From an uncultured Anaerolineaceae bacterium (GTDB lineage: Bacteria > Chloroflexota > Anaerolineae > Anaerolineales > Anaerolineaceae): 6,107 bases of DNA. The DNA lies in assembly GCA_937890875.1 (NCBI GenBank), contig CALAEB010000350.1:1-6107 (forward strand), written 5' to 3'. Below, one piece after another: positions 1-5,868 of the stretch (positions are counted from its first letter, which is position 1; each line of letters opens with the position of its first letter). The translations under genes and the position numbers were made by a program. The notes under the pieces are model-generated. The model saw nothing but the letters and a program-made list of their open reading frames with translations. It searched no databases and was not told the origin of the DNA.

Positions 1-1445
1 GCTACGGCGAAGAACAATCCATTTCACCGGTTGAGGACTGGGGATTGCTGGTCACCATTCCTTCCCCGATTTTAAAAACGATCAGCTTCGTCGATACGCC
101 GGGGACCAACACGATCCTCATAGACCATGAGGTTCTGACCAAATGGTTCCTGCCGCAAGCGGACATGGTAATTTTCCTGACTTCGGCGGACCGCCCGTAT
201 TCAGAAAGCGAAAACCGTTTTCTCCACAGCATTAAGGAGTGGGAGAAAAAAGTTTTGATCGTGCTGAACAAAATCGATCTGCTGCAAACTGAGGAAGAAA
301 GGGAGCACGTCCTTGCTTTCATTCGGGAGAATGCAAAAAAACATCTGAATGAAGAGATCACCGTTATCCCGGTCAGTGCCCGCATGGCACAACAGGCCCG
401 GAAAGACGCCTCCGCGGAATTATGGCGTGCGAGCGGATTTGAGAACCTGGAGACCTATATCCATGACAAATTGGATCAGGAAAACCGTTTTATTCTAAAA
501 ATGGATTCCGCGCTGGGGATCGGCGCGCGCGCCGCCGCAAACAGCCTGGAGCAGTTGGAAAATGAGTTGCGCTTTTACCGGGAGGATCAAAAACTGGCGG
601 AATCAATTCAGTCCCAGATCGTCCGGTATCAGGATGATATGAAAAAAGAAATCAGCCGTTCTATGAAGGAAATTGACGCCATCTTCCTTGAGATCAAGAA
701 TCGCGGCAACGATTATTTTGAGAAATTATTCCAGGTACGGAATCTGCCCAACATTCTGAAAAAAGAGAAGAACCAGTTGGAATTTGAGGATCAGGTGCTG
801 CAAAACCTTCCGACCGAAGTCGAACGGAAAACCACCGAAATGGTGGAAACGATTTATTTGCGCCAGCAACAGATCACCCAATCGGTCATGAAACAAATCG
901 AGACCCGCAAATCCGAATTCCCGCAAGCCGGCATTCCGCAGCACGAAAAAATGGAACGGGCGTCGCTGCTCCAGAAAATGCAATCCGCCATTGACGAGAT
1001 GGTCAAGAAAATGGAACAGGATATCGCGGGCAACATCGGGATGAAGCATGTCCAGTCCGCGCTCACAACAGCACTGGCCATCGAGGTGTCCGCAATCGGC
1101 ATCGGAGCAGGGCTGACCCTGCTCGCAACCACCGTAGCGACCGATATCCTGGGCATCGTGGCGGCGTTTTGGATCGGTATCGCCGGGTTCCTGGTGCTGC
1201 CCTATTACCGCAAAAAATCCCAGCGGGAATTTGAGGCCCAGATGGAATCCGTGCGCGTCAAATTGGTCGATTCATTGCGCCGCGAATTCACGGAAGAAGT
1301 CAATGCGCAGGTCGCAAATATTGAAGGCGCTATCCAGCCCTTCAGCCGGTTCATTGAAACCACCATTCAAAAGGTGGAGCAGCATTCGGATCAAATAAGC
1401 GCGATTAACGAGCAGACACAGAAAATCAAAGCCAAGCTGCACTGA
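1..1445 (+). CDS. Dynamin-like large GTPase, C-terminal part (5' truncated by window edge)
   Basis: The reading frame is open from base 3 to a TGA at 1443-1445, giving 480 visible residues; the true start lies before the window. The GTPase signature is clear: G3 is DTPG at bases 93-104, G4 is NKID at 267-278, and a G5-like VSAR lies at 372-383. The P-loop (G1) and probably the switch threonine are off the left edge. After the G domain comes a long charged helical region (about visible residues 170-310), then two hydrophobic stretches (about 353-378 and 382-401, separated by a short ATD turn) followed by a basic YYRKK cluster, then another helical tail. This order (G domain, helical stalk, membrane hairpin, helical return) is that of bacterial dynamin-like proteins, which hydrolyse GTP and bind or remodel the cytoplasmic membrane. 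Family-level assignment is firm; the physiological role is unknown. A TTG at 45 is only an internal codon, not a start. Confidence 0.85.
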   Translation, partial: YGEEQSISPVEDWGLLVTIPSPILKTISFVDTPGTNTILIDHEVLTKWFLPQADMVIFLTSADRPYSESENRFLHSIKEWEKKVLIVLNKIDLLQTEEEREHVLAFIRENAKKHLNEEITVIPVSARMAQQARKDASAELWRASGFENLETYIHDKLDQENRFILKMDSALGIGARAAANSLEQLENELRFYREDQKLAESIQSQIVRYQDDMKKEISRSMKEIDAIFLEIKNRGNDYFEKLFQVRNLPNILKKEKNQLEFEDQVLQNLPTEVERKTTEMVETIYLRQQQITQSVMKQIETRKSEFPQAGIPQHEKMERASLLQKMQSAIDEMVKKMEQDIAGNIGMKHVQSALTTALAIEVSAIGIGAGLTLLATTVATDILGIVAAFWIGIAGFLVLPYYRKKSQREFEAQMESVRVKLVDSLRREFTEEVNAQVANIEGAIQPFSRFIETTIQKVEQHSDQISAINEQTQKIKAKLH

Positions 1446-1469
1446 TCCCCGGCAATTCAATCAATAACC

Positions 1470-1491
1470 AATCTATATTGAATGATAGATT
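1470..1491. repeat. Small inverted repeat just before the terminator
   Basis: AATCTAT at 1470-1476 and ATAGATT at 1485-1491 are perfect 7-base reverse complements around an 8-base loop. No T-run follows on either strand, so on its own it is not an intrinsic terminator. It lies 24 bases after the GTPase stop and directly before the stronger hairpin at 1494-1516. It could be a second stem at the 3' end of that transcript or a protein-binding dyad. Confidence 0.45.
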
Positions 1492-1493
1492 AG

Positions 1494-1521
1494 GCTGCCA
1501 CTAAAATCAGTGGCGCTTTTT
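1494..1521 (+). terminator. Rho-independent terminator of the GTPase gene
   Basis: GCCACT (1497-1502) pairs perfectly with AGTGGC (1509-1514) across a 6-base loop, AAAATC. A further GC/GC pair (1494-1495 with 1515-1516) can form across a bulged T. Five Ts (1517-1521) follow on the plus strand. The orientation fits termination of the GTPase transcript. On the minus strand the stem is preceded by As but not followed by a T-run, so it is a weak terminator for the converging regulator operon, whose stop is 7 bases away. Confidence 0.75.
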
Positions 1522-1527
1522 ATGGCT

Positions 1528-1737
1528 TCACATGCGTTCATTATTGAAATCAGGGAAAAACAATGCATCCACCGTTGTACCCAAGATATGCGCCAACCGA
1601 AAGGCCAGCGATAAGGTGGGATCATATTTATCGTTTTCGATCGCAATAACGGTTTGCCTGGTTACACCGGCTCTTTCGGCGACATCCTCTTGCCTTAAGC
1701 CCAATTCTTTCCGCAGAATTCTGACCTTATTTTTCAT
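1528..1737 (-). CDS. XRE-family (Cro/CI-type) helix-turn-helix transcriptional regulator
   Basis: This is a 69-residue protein that is essentially a single HTH_3 domain. The segment from LGLRQEDVAERAGV to TRQTVIAIENDKYDP carries the classic helix 2, turn, recognition-helix pattern, followed by LAFRLAHILGTTVDALFF, the usual helix 4/5 ending of small stand-alone XRE regulators. It would bind DNA as a dimer, normally as a repressor. The ATG at 1737-1735 lies inside the end of the upstream membrane-protein gene, overlapping it by 11 bases (the TAA of that gene is at 1729-1727). Only a purine-rich GAAGAAG precedes it, so translation is probably coupled to the upstream gene. The likely targets are the two palindromes at 1990-2015 and 2036-2061 around the operon promoter; autoregulation is an inference. 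The signal sensed is unknown, and no ligand-binding domain is present. Confidence 0.9.
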   Translation of the reverse strand: MKNKVRILRKELGLRQEDVAERAGVTRQTVIAIENDKYDPTLSLAFRLAHILGTTVDALFFPDFNNERM

Positions 1738-1972
1738 CTTCTTCGGATGATCCTTTCCCGGACACTTTATTTGTCATGATCAATTTGGCCGAGAAAAAGA
1801 TAATATTTTGACCACAAAGAATAATGAACGGAATAAAAGGTGTATCACCATAGACCACCAATTCGATAACGCACCAGACAAGAAGCGCCGCGGTAACAAA
1901 CACCCATGACAGCCGCATAGCTTTGAAGTTAATCGACATTTCCATTTCATCCGCTTTCCATTTTCGGTTCAT
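1727..1972 (-). CDS. Small two-helix membrane protein, partner of the XRE regulator
   Basis: This is an 81-residue protein starting at ATG 1972-1970. A GTG at 1981 is in frame, but it overlaps the Shine-Dalgarno sequence AAAGGGG (1987-1981), which sits 8 bases before the ATG, so the ATG is preferred. A charged N-terminus (residues 1-20) is followed by a hydrophobic helix at about 22-42 (ending VIELVVYG), a short loop, a second helix at about 46-66 (FIPFII to SAKLIM), and an acidic tail ending EEDEK. It would sit in the cytoplasmic membrane as a two-pass protein. It is the first gene of the operon and overlaps the XRE gene by 11 bases. Small membrane proteins paired with short XRE regulators of this kind are common in Firmicutes and archaea, but their function is mostly undefined. 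I cannot name the family; no catalytic residues are evident. Confidence 0.8.
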   Translation of the reverse strand: MNRKWKADEMEMSINFKAMRLSWVFVTAALLVWCVIELVVYGDTPFIPFIILCGQNIIFFSAKLIMTNKVSGKGSSEEDEK

Positions 1973-1980
1973 TTGAAGCA

Positions 1981-1987
1981 CCCCTTT
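1981..1987 (-). promoter_or_regulatory. Ribosome binding site that decides the membrane-protein start
   Basis: On the minus strand this reads AAAGGGG, 8 bases upstream of the ATG at 1972. The competing in-frame GTG at 1981 uses the last G of this site, so it cannot be served by it. Confidence 0.7.
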
Positions 1988-1989
1988 AC

Positions 1990-2015
1990 AAAATGTTAAA
2001 ATCTTTTTACATTTT
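1990..2015. promoter_or_regulatory. Operator O1, near-perfect 26-bp palindrome over the transcription start
   Basis: The pattern is AAAATGT n AAAA nn TTTT n ACATTTT: 11 of 13 base pairs are symmetric about the centre between 2002 and 2003. It lies between the -10 element and the ribosome binding site, covering the expected start of transcription. It shares 23 of 26 bases with O2 (both compared with the preceding C). The dyad matches binding by a dimeric HTH protein, most simply the XRE regulator encoded by this operon (inference). Confidence 0.65.
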
Positions 2016-2016
2016 C

Positions 2017-2045
2017 ATTTTAATAAAGGACATGCAAAATGTCAA
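2017..2045 (-). promoter_or_regulatory. Sigma-70 promoter of the membrane-protein/XRE operon
   Basis: On the minus strand a perfect -35 TTGACA (2045-2040) is separated by 17 bases (2039-2023) from a -10 TAAAAT (2022-2017), five of six matches to TATAAT. Transcription would start near 2010, giving a leader of about 38 bases before the ATG at 1972. The -35 element lies inside the upstream palindrome, and the predicted start site lies inside the downstream one, so a bound repressor would block both polymerase binding and escape. Confidence 0.8.
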
Positions 2046-2061
2046 GATGTTTTTACATTTC
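2036..2061. promoter_or_regulatory. Operator O2, imperfect palindrome over the -35 element
   Basis: The outer half-sites AAATGT (2037-2042) and ACATTT (2055-2060) are perfect reverse complements, and 9 of 13 positions are symmetric overall. The minus-strand -35 hexamer TTGACA (2045-2040) is built into the left half-site. It is the second copy of the O1 sequence, displaced by exactly 46 bases. Confidence 0.6.
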
Positions 2062-2132
2062 GAATTTGGAAGAGAATGCAAAGTTAAAAAATTATGGATA
2101 AACCGGATCTTATGCCGAGATACTGTCGCCAC

Positions 2133-3545
2133 TTATTCCTGCGAACGACGCTTTCCTGCCGTGAGACCAATCCCACAGAAAATCGCCTGAAACAGGGAGA
2201 GCGACAGGCGAAAACGCGGATAAGTGCCGTAGCCGTTCGGTCCTGCGCTGATAAGCAGGAAATAAAGAAAAATTCCGCACAGCGTCAATCCGATATACCA
2301 GGGAGTTCCGCCCCGCAAAGAACGGATCATGCCGGAAACCGTCCACAGCAGCAGCGCCAGCAGCAGCAGAAAATTGACGCCGACCAGCAGGCTGAACGGC
2401 TGAAACAGAATACCGGTTGCCCGGGATAAAAAACTGCCGGGACTGAGAAAAATCGTCCTCACCTCAGCCAGATAAGCCATAAAAACGTTGTTCAGCCTTA
2501 AAACGTCGAAAAGTCCCGGATAAAGCAGGATCATCCCGGCCCCTTCCAAATTCAAAAGCAGGTAAACCGGCAGATGTGTGAGGATGATCTGCTTTGCCAA
2601 CGCGGTCTCAGCCTGCTGCAGCGACATCCGATTTTGCAATTCGGACAATTCAGAATTTTGCCGCAGATGTTCCTGTTCCTGATAAAAATCGGTCCCGTTG
2701 ACAAACGCCAGCACTCCTGCCGAATGATAGCCGTACAGATTCGCCGACTGGATCGCGGAAAAGCCGGAAAAACCGGATACAGCCTCATTTCGCCGGCACC
2801 AGAGCAAAGCCGGCCCCATGCTGAGAATCAGAAAGAGCAGGGGCAGCATAACACGCCGCAGCCTTCCGGGATTCAAGCCAGGATCCTGCTTTTCGGATAA
2901 AGCTGATCGCGGCCGCAGGAAAAGCGCGCCGCCGATGACTGCGGTCAAAAAAACCGGAAGATAAAGCCCGGAAGGACGCACAAACATCCCGGCGGCGAAC
3001 AGCCCCGCCGCGAGGATTAACGGAAGCGAATGCAACCGTTTGAAAAAGCGGATCAGGAAAAAAGCGGCTGCCAGAATGAGGAACTGGAACAATATGTCAG
3101 AAAGAATGAAGAAACAAAAATAAACATCATGAATATTCAGACAGGCCAGCATGCCGCCGGAAAAAGCCGCCCGCCGGTTCCCGCAGAGTTCCAAAAGGGT
3201 TCCATAGACCAAAAGGACGGCGGCCAGGTTGGACAGGTTCTGCAAAAAGACGGCCGCCTCAGCCCAGCCATCGCCAAAAATCAGGCTACAAAAAGCCAGA
3301 AAGAGCGGATAACCCGGCGTCCGGTAAATTTCAGGCGCACCTTCCGCATTGAGGAAACGGCCTTCTTCCAAGATCGCTTTCGCAGGAGCGCTGTAGGTAA
3401 CGCTGTCGGGATAGAGCGTCCGCGCGGTTTCCTGAGAAAAGCCGGATCCGGAAAGGAAGAAAAAGACCAGCAGCCGGACGCACACTGCCGTCAGCGTGAT
3501 TCGGAGCAGATCCTTTCGGATATTTTCTTTTGCCGTTTTATCCAT
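2133..3545 (-). CDS. Multi-pass membrane glycosyltransferase, GT39/PMT-like (GT-C fold)
   Basis: This is a 470-residue polytopic membrane protein with about 10 or more hydrophobic helices. After the first helix (about residues 14-31) comes the extracytoplasmic loop typical of GT-C enzymes. It holds YPDSVTY (Asp47, the expected catalytic or metal-associated acid), then AKAILEEGRF and RTPGYPLFLA (75-84), a hallmark of family 39-like transferases. Such enzymes move a sugar from a polyprenyl-phosphate donor to a lipid, polysaccharide or protein on the outer face of the membrane; donor and acceptor cannot be read from sequence. The start is ATG 3545 with a weak GAG-type site upstream; an in-frame GTG at 3548 would add one residue. 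The TAA is at 2135-2133. No clear terminator follows before the next operon's promoter on the same strand, so read-through is possible. No other envelope-sugar gene is adjacent, so the pathway is unknown. Confidence 0.8.
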   Translation of the reverse strand: MDKTAKENIRKDLLRITLTAVCVRLLVFFFLSGSGFSQETARTLYPDSVTYSAPAKAILEEGRFLNAEGAPEIYRTPGYPLFLAFCSLIFGDGWAEAAVFLQNLSNLAAVLLVYGTLLELCGNRRAAFSGGMLACLNIHDVYFCFFILSDILFQFLILAAAFFLIRFFKRLHSLPLILAAGLFAAGMFVRPSGLYLPVFLTAVIGGALFLRPRSALSEKQDPGLNPGRLRRVMLPLLFLILSMGPALLWCRRNEAVSGFSGFSAIQSANLYGYHSAGVLAFVNGTDFYQEQEHLRQNSELSELQNRMSLQQAETALAKQIILTHLPVYLLLNLEGAGMILLYPGLFDVLRLNNVFMAYLAEVRTIFLSPGSFLSRATGILFQPFSLLVGVNFLLLLALLLWTVSGMIRSLRGGTPWYIGLTLCGIFLYFLLISAGPNGYGTYPRFRLSLSLFQAIFCGIGLTAGKRRSQE

Positions 3546-3595
3546 CACATCTCACATTGTTTCAAATGGGAAAAAACCACCCGAAAACCCGAACC

Positions 3596-3622
3596 GCCGG
3601 AATTTCGTCCGCGCATTCCGGC
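3596..3622. repeat. Inverted repeat in the predicted glycosyltransferase leader
   Basis: GCCGGAAT (3596-3603) and ATTCCGGC (3615-3622) are perfect 8-base reverse complements with an 11-base loop. The hairpin would form in a minus-strand leader about 50-75 bases before the glycosyltransferase start. A TTTTTT run follows only about 20 bases after the stem on the minus strand (3576-3571), too far for a standard terminator. It could be an operator or an mRNA structure. Confidence 0.45.
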
Positions 3623-3649
3623 CAGAGTGATCTCCGGAAATCCAAGATG

Positions 3650-3655
3650 ATTATA
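3650..3655 (-). promoter_or_regulatory. Possible -10 element for the glycosyltransferase gene
   Basis: The minus strand reads TATAAT exactly. The best -35 candidate, TTGAGC, lies 20 bases upstream, which is long (18 if the -10 is read as GATATA). The predicted transcript would have a leader of roughly 98 bases containing the 3596-3622 hairpin. The placement is reasonable but the spacing is poor. Confidence 0.35.
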
Positions 3656-3873
3656 TCCCGATTCCTTTGCGCATAGCTCAAACGGCGGTGGCAACTTGAA
3701 ATTTAGATGGGTCACTCGAATAAGGAGAGAAAACTTCGAAACGCTGCGGCGGGCTTTCCGGGATTTGAATAACTCCGTTCGAGAAAAAAGCGTTCGCCGT
3801 CCGAACCCAATTTAAAATTCCTGACAACCGTTCCACAAAAACCGATCTTTCCACTACAATTAGAAAGAGAATA

Positions 3874-5832
3874 ATGGCAGCCATTGATGAGATCAAAAAT
3901 AATATTAATATCGTCGACCTCGTGTCCGAGACAGTAAAACTGCGCAGAACCGGAAAAAATTACATCGGGTTCTGCCCGTTCCACAGCAACACACACACGC
4001 CGGCGTTCGTTGTCTTTCCGGATTCCGGCACATGGCGTTGTTTCGGGCAATGCGCGGAGGGCGGCGATATTTTCAGCTACCTGATGAAAAGGGACGGCCT
4101 GGATTTTCAGCAGGCGCTGCAGATGCTGGCAAAAAGAGCCGGTGTCCAGCTCGAAGATGCTCAATCCGAAGACAAATCAAGCAGGGAGACCCGCAAACGG
4201 CTGATTCAAATGATGTCGGATGCCGCCGACCTTTATCAAAATAACCTGCTGCTGAGCCCCGCGGGGAAGCGGGCTCTGGCCTACCTCGAAAAACGCGGCA
4301 TCACCCGCGAGAGCATGGAAAAATTCCGTATGGGTTACGCCCTCGATTCCTGGGACAGCTCGCTGCAGCATCTGCTCTCCAAAGAGTATACCCGGGAAGA
4401 AATCATCGCCGTCGGGCTGGTCAGCGAACAGCGGAACGAGAAAGGCGATCCGGTTCCGGACGGGCGCGTATATGACCGCTTCCGCAACCGGATTATGATT
4501 CCGATCTGTGATTCCACCGGGAATCCAATCGCTTTCGGCGCCCGGATCCTCAACCCGGACGATGTGCCGAAATTTCTGAATTCACCGCAAACCGTCCTTT
4601 TCGATAAAGGCAAAACGCTGTTCGGGCTGAATCATGCCAAGCGGGCCATCCGTGAAAAGAACCAGGCCGTCATCGTCGAGGGCTATTTGGACGTGATCGT
4701 TCTGCACCAGGCCGGATTTGCCAACACGGTATCACCGATGGGGACCGCGCTGGGAGAATTCCAGGCAAGGCAGCTGGCAAGACAGGCGCGTCAGATTATT
4801 TTGGCGTTGGATGCCGATGCCGCCGGTGATAACGCCACCCGCAAAGGGATCGACATGATGCGCAGCGCATTAAAAGGCGGCGGTGAAGCTGCGGGAGCGG
4901 ACGGACGAAACCTAATCCGGCAGGAGAGCAAACTGCATACAGACATCCGGATCACAAAGATCCCGGAAGGGATGGACCCGGACGAAGTCGTCCTGCGCAA
5001 CCCGGACGAATGGCAGCGGATCCTGGACCAGGCGAAACCGATCGTGATTTATATGATGGAAACAGCCAGCGAGGGGAGAGACCTGGATGACGGCAAAGTG
5101 AAAAGCGAAATCGCGGAACAGATTCTGCCGCTGATTTTCGAAGTGCCGGATCCGATCGAACGGGAAACCTACCGGCAGCAGCTGGCCCGCCATTTAAAAA
5201 TCAGCGAAACACTGCTGCAGTATACCCCGGCTGTAAAAACACAGCCGAGAAACGTGGCCAAAGCACGGGCCGCGTTCCCGGAAAAGCCCCGGTTGACTTC
5301 CGAGTCGTCCCTGATTTTTGACCCGAAGGCCGGATTTTACAGCAAAGAGATAACGATTCTGCAGTATCTGTTTCATTTCTATGAATCGCCCGGATCTTTC
5401 TCAAAAATAGATCGGATTTTCCGAAAATTCCATCTGATGCCGCTCCAGCCTGAAGATTTTGAACAGACCGACCTGCGGGAGATTGCGGAATGTTATTTCA
5501 AAGGGATCAATCAGGACGAAGAATTGAATACAAAAAAATATATCCGGGACAACCTTCCGGATACCGTGACTGCAACCTTTGCAAGAATTGAAAAGCCCAA
5601 TTTCCAGGGCTCGGTAAATCTCGTTGAATTGGACAAAGACCTCGCCCGTTCCATCGCTTTTTTACGCAATGAAAAATGTAACTTCAGCATCATTGAAATT
5701 CAAACGTTATGCGGGGATGGCGCGGATACGGACAGCGGTCCGAAAGAATTCCAGCCCATTTTGGAGCAGCTGAAAAGAGAAAGGAACCATTTGGAGAAGC
5801 TGCTGGACAGCCTGAGCCAGAAATACGGATAA
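3874..5832 (+). CDS. dnaG: DNA primase DnaG
   Basis: This 652-residue protein synthesises RNA primers at the replication fork. The N-terminal zinc-binding domain (about 1-95) has Cys34, His37, Cys56 and Cys60; the last pair is CFGQC rather than the usual CFGC. The catalytic core follows: the basic RFRNRIMIP motif (202-210), GNPIAFGAR (216-224), then PKFLNSP, all standard DnaG signatures. In the TOPRIM domain, VEGYLD carries Glu269 and LDADAAGD carries Asp313 and Asp315 for metal binding; GMDPDEVV follows. The C-terminal part (about 490-652) is helical and divergent, in the position of the helicase-interacting domain. The ATG at 3874 is the first possible start after an in-frame TGA at 3766, since no NTG codon lies between, and is preceded by a weak AGAAAGAGA. 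It is followed after 36 bases by the sigma factor gene, with no terminator between, so co-transcription is likely. Confidence 0.97.
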   Translation: MAAIDEIKNNINIVDLVSETVKLRRTGKNYIGFCPFHSNTHTPAFVVFPDSGTWRCFGQCAEGGDIFSYLMKRDGLDFQQALQMLAKRAGVQLEDAQSEDKSSRETRKRLIQMMSDAADLYQNNLLLSPAGKRALAYLEKRGITRESMEKFRMGYALDSWDSSLQHLLSKEYTREEIIAVGLVSEQRNEKGDPVPDGRVYDRFRNRIMIPICDSTGNPIAFGARILNPDDVPKFLNSPQTVLFDKGKTLFGLNHAKRAIREKNQAVIVEGYLDVIVLHQAGFANTVSPMGTALGEFQARQLARQARQIILALDADAAGDNATRKGIDMMRSALKGGGEAAGADGRNLIRQESKLHTDIRITKIPEGMDPDEVVLRNPDEWQRILDQAKPIVIYMMETASEGRDLDDGKVKSEIAEQILPLIFEVPDPIERETYRQQLARHLKISETLLQYTPAVKTQPRNVAKARAAFPEKPRLTSESSLIFDPKAGFYSKEITILQYLFHFYESPGSFSKIDRIFRKFHLMPLQPEDFEQTDLREIAECYFKGINQDEELNTKKYIRDNLPDTVTATFARIEKPNFQGSVNLVELDKDLARSIAFLRNEKCNFSIIEIQTLCGDGADTDSGPKEFQPILEQLKRERNHLEKLLDSLSQKYG

Positions 5833-5860
5833 ATAAAAGAAGAATTAAGTAGCCGGATAC

Positions 5861-5865
5861 GGAGG
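5861..5865 (+). promoter_or_regulatory. Ribosome binding site of the sigma factor gene, unusually close to the start
   Basis: GGAGG is a strong Shine-Dalgarno core but leaves only 3 bases before the ATG at 5869, against the usual 5-9. No other ATG, GTG or TTG occurs nearby in frame upstream, so the start is still the best choice. Confidence 0.6.
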
Positions 5866-5868
5866 AGC

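Larger units (their letters stand above)
1989..2060. repeat. Pair of 26-bp direct repeats, 46 bp apart
   Basis: Bases 1989-2014 and 2035-2060 match at 23 of 26 positions; mismatches are at 1997/2043, 2000/2046 and 2003/2049. Both copies begin CAAAATGT and end TTTTTACATTT (the first with a further T). The differences fall between the outer half-sites, which are fully conserved, as expected for duplicated binding sites rather than chance AT-rich similarity. Confidence 0.75.
3546..3873. other. Divergent intergenic region between the glycosyltransferase gene and dnaG
   Basis: These 328 bases must carry promoters for both outward-reading genes. Toward the glycosyltransferase there is a TATAAT (3655-3650, minus) and a leader hairpin (3596-3622). 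Toward dnaG no good -35/-10 pair was found: TAAAAT at 3813-3818 and TACAAT at 3855-3860 lack a matching -35. An SD-like AAGGAGAG at 3722-3729 is not followed by a start codon. I see no RNA gene or coding sequence here. Confidence 0.6.

Noticed and set aside
1528..1972. Type II toxin-antitoxin pair
   Set aside because: The XRE partner is a two-helix membrane protein with no similarity to HigB, RelE, HipA or other known toxins that I recognise; a toxin role would be speculation.
1985..2013. Plus-strand promoter-like pair TTTACA, 17 bases, TACATT
   Set aside because: It arises from the AT-rich palindrome itself, the -10 match is only four of six, and no plus-strand gene follows. It could at most give antisense RNA into the glycosyltransferase 3' end.
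2062..2132. Terminator after the glycosyltransferase gene
   Set aside because: A minus-strand T-run (about 2085-2090) is present, but no stem of more than three pairs precedes it.
1993..2190. 65-codon plus-strand frame starting in the operator region
   Set aside because: It begins within the operator/promoter DNA, has no ribosome site, and runs antisense into the glycosyltransferase end; no domain.
3030..3650. 206-codon open frame on the plus strand
   Set aside because: It lies antisense to the glycosyltransferase. Its composition (runs of Lys, Gln and Glu) is what the complement of hydrophobic codons gives, and it shows no recognisable domain.
3722..3729. AAGGAGAG as a ribosome site for a small gene before dnaG
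   Set aside because: No ATG, GTG or TTG lies within a usable distance downstream.
3813..3860. TAAAAT (3813-3818) and TACAAT (3855-3860) as dnaG -10 elements
   Set aside because: Neither has a credible -35 at 16-18 bases; the second would leave only about 7 bases of leader and remove the ribosome site.
3712..4164. 150-codon open frame on the minus strand
   Set aside because: Most of it is antisense to the dnaG zinc domain, whose motifs prove the plus-strand reading; no independent domain or ribosome site.
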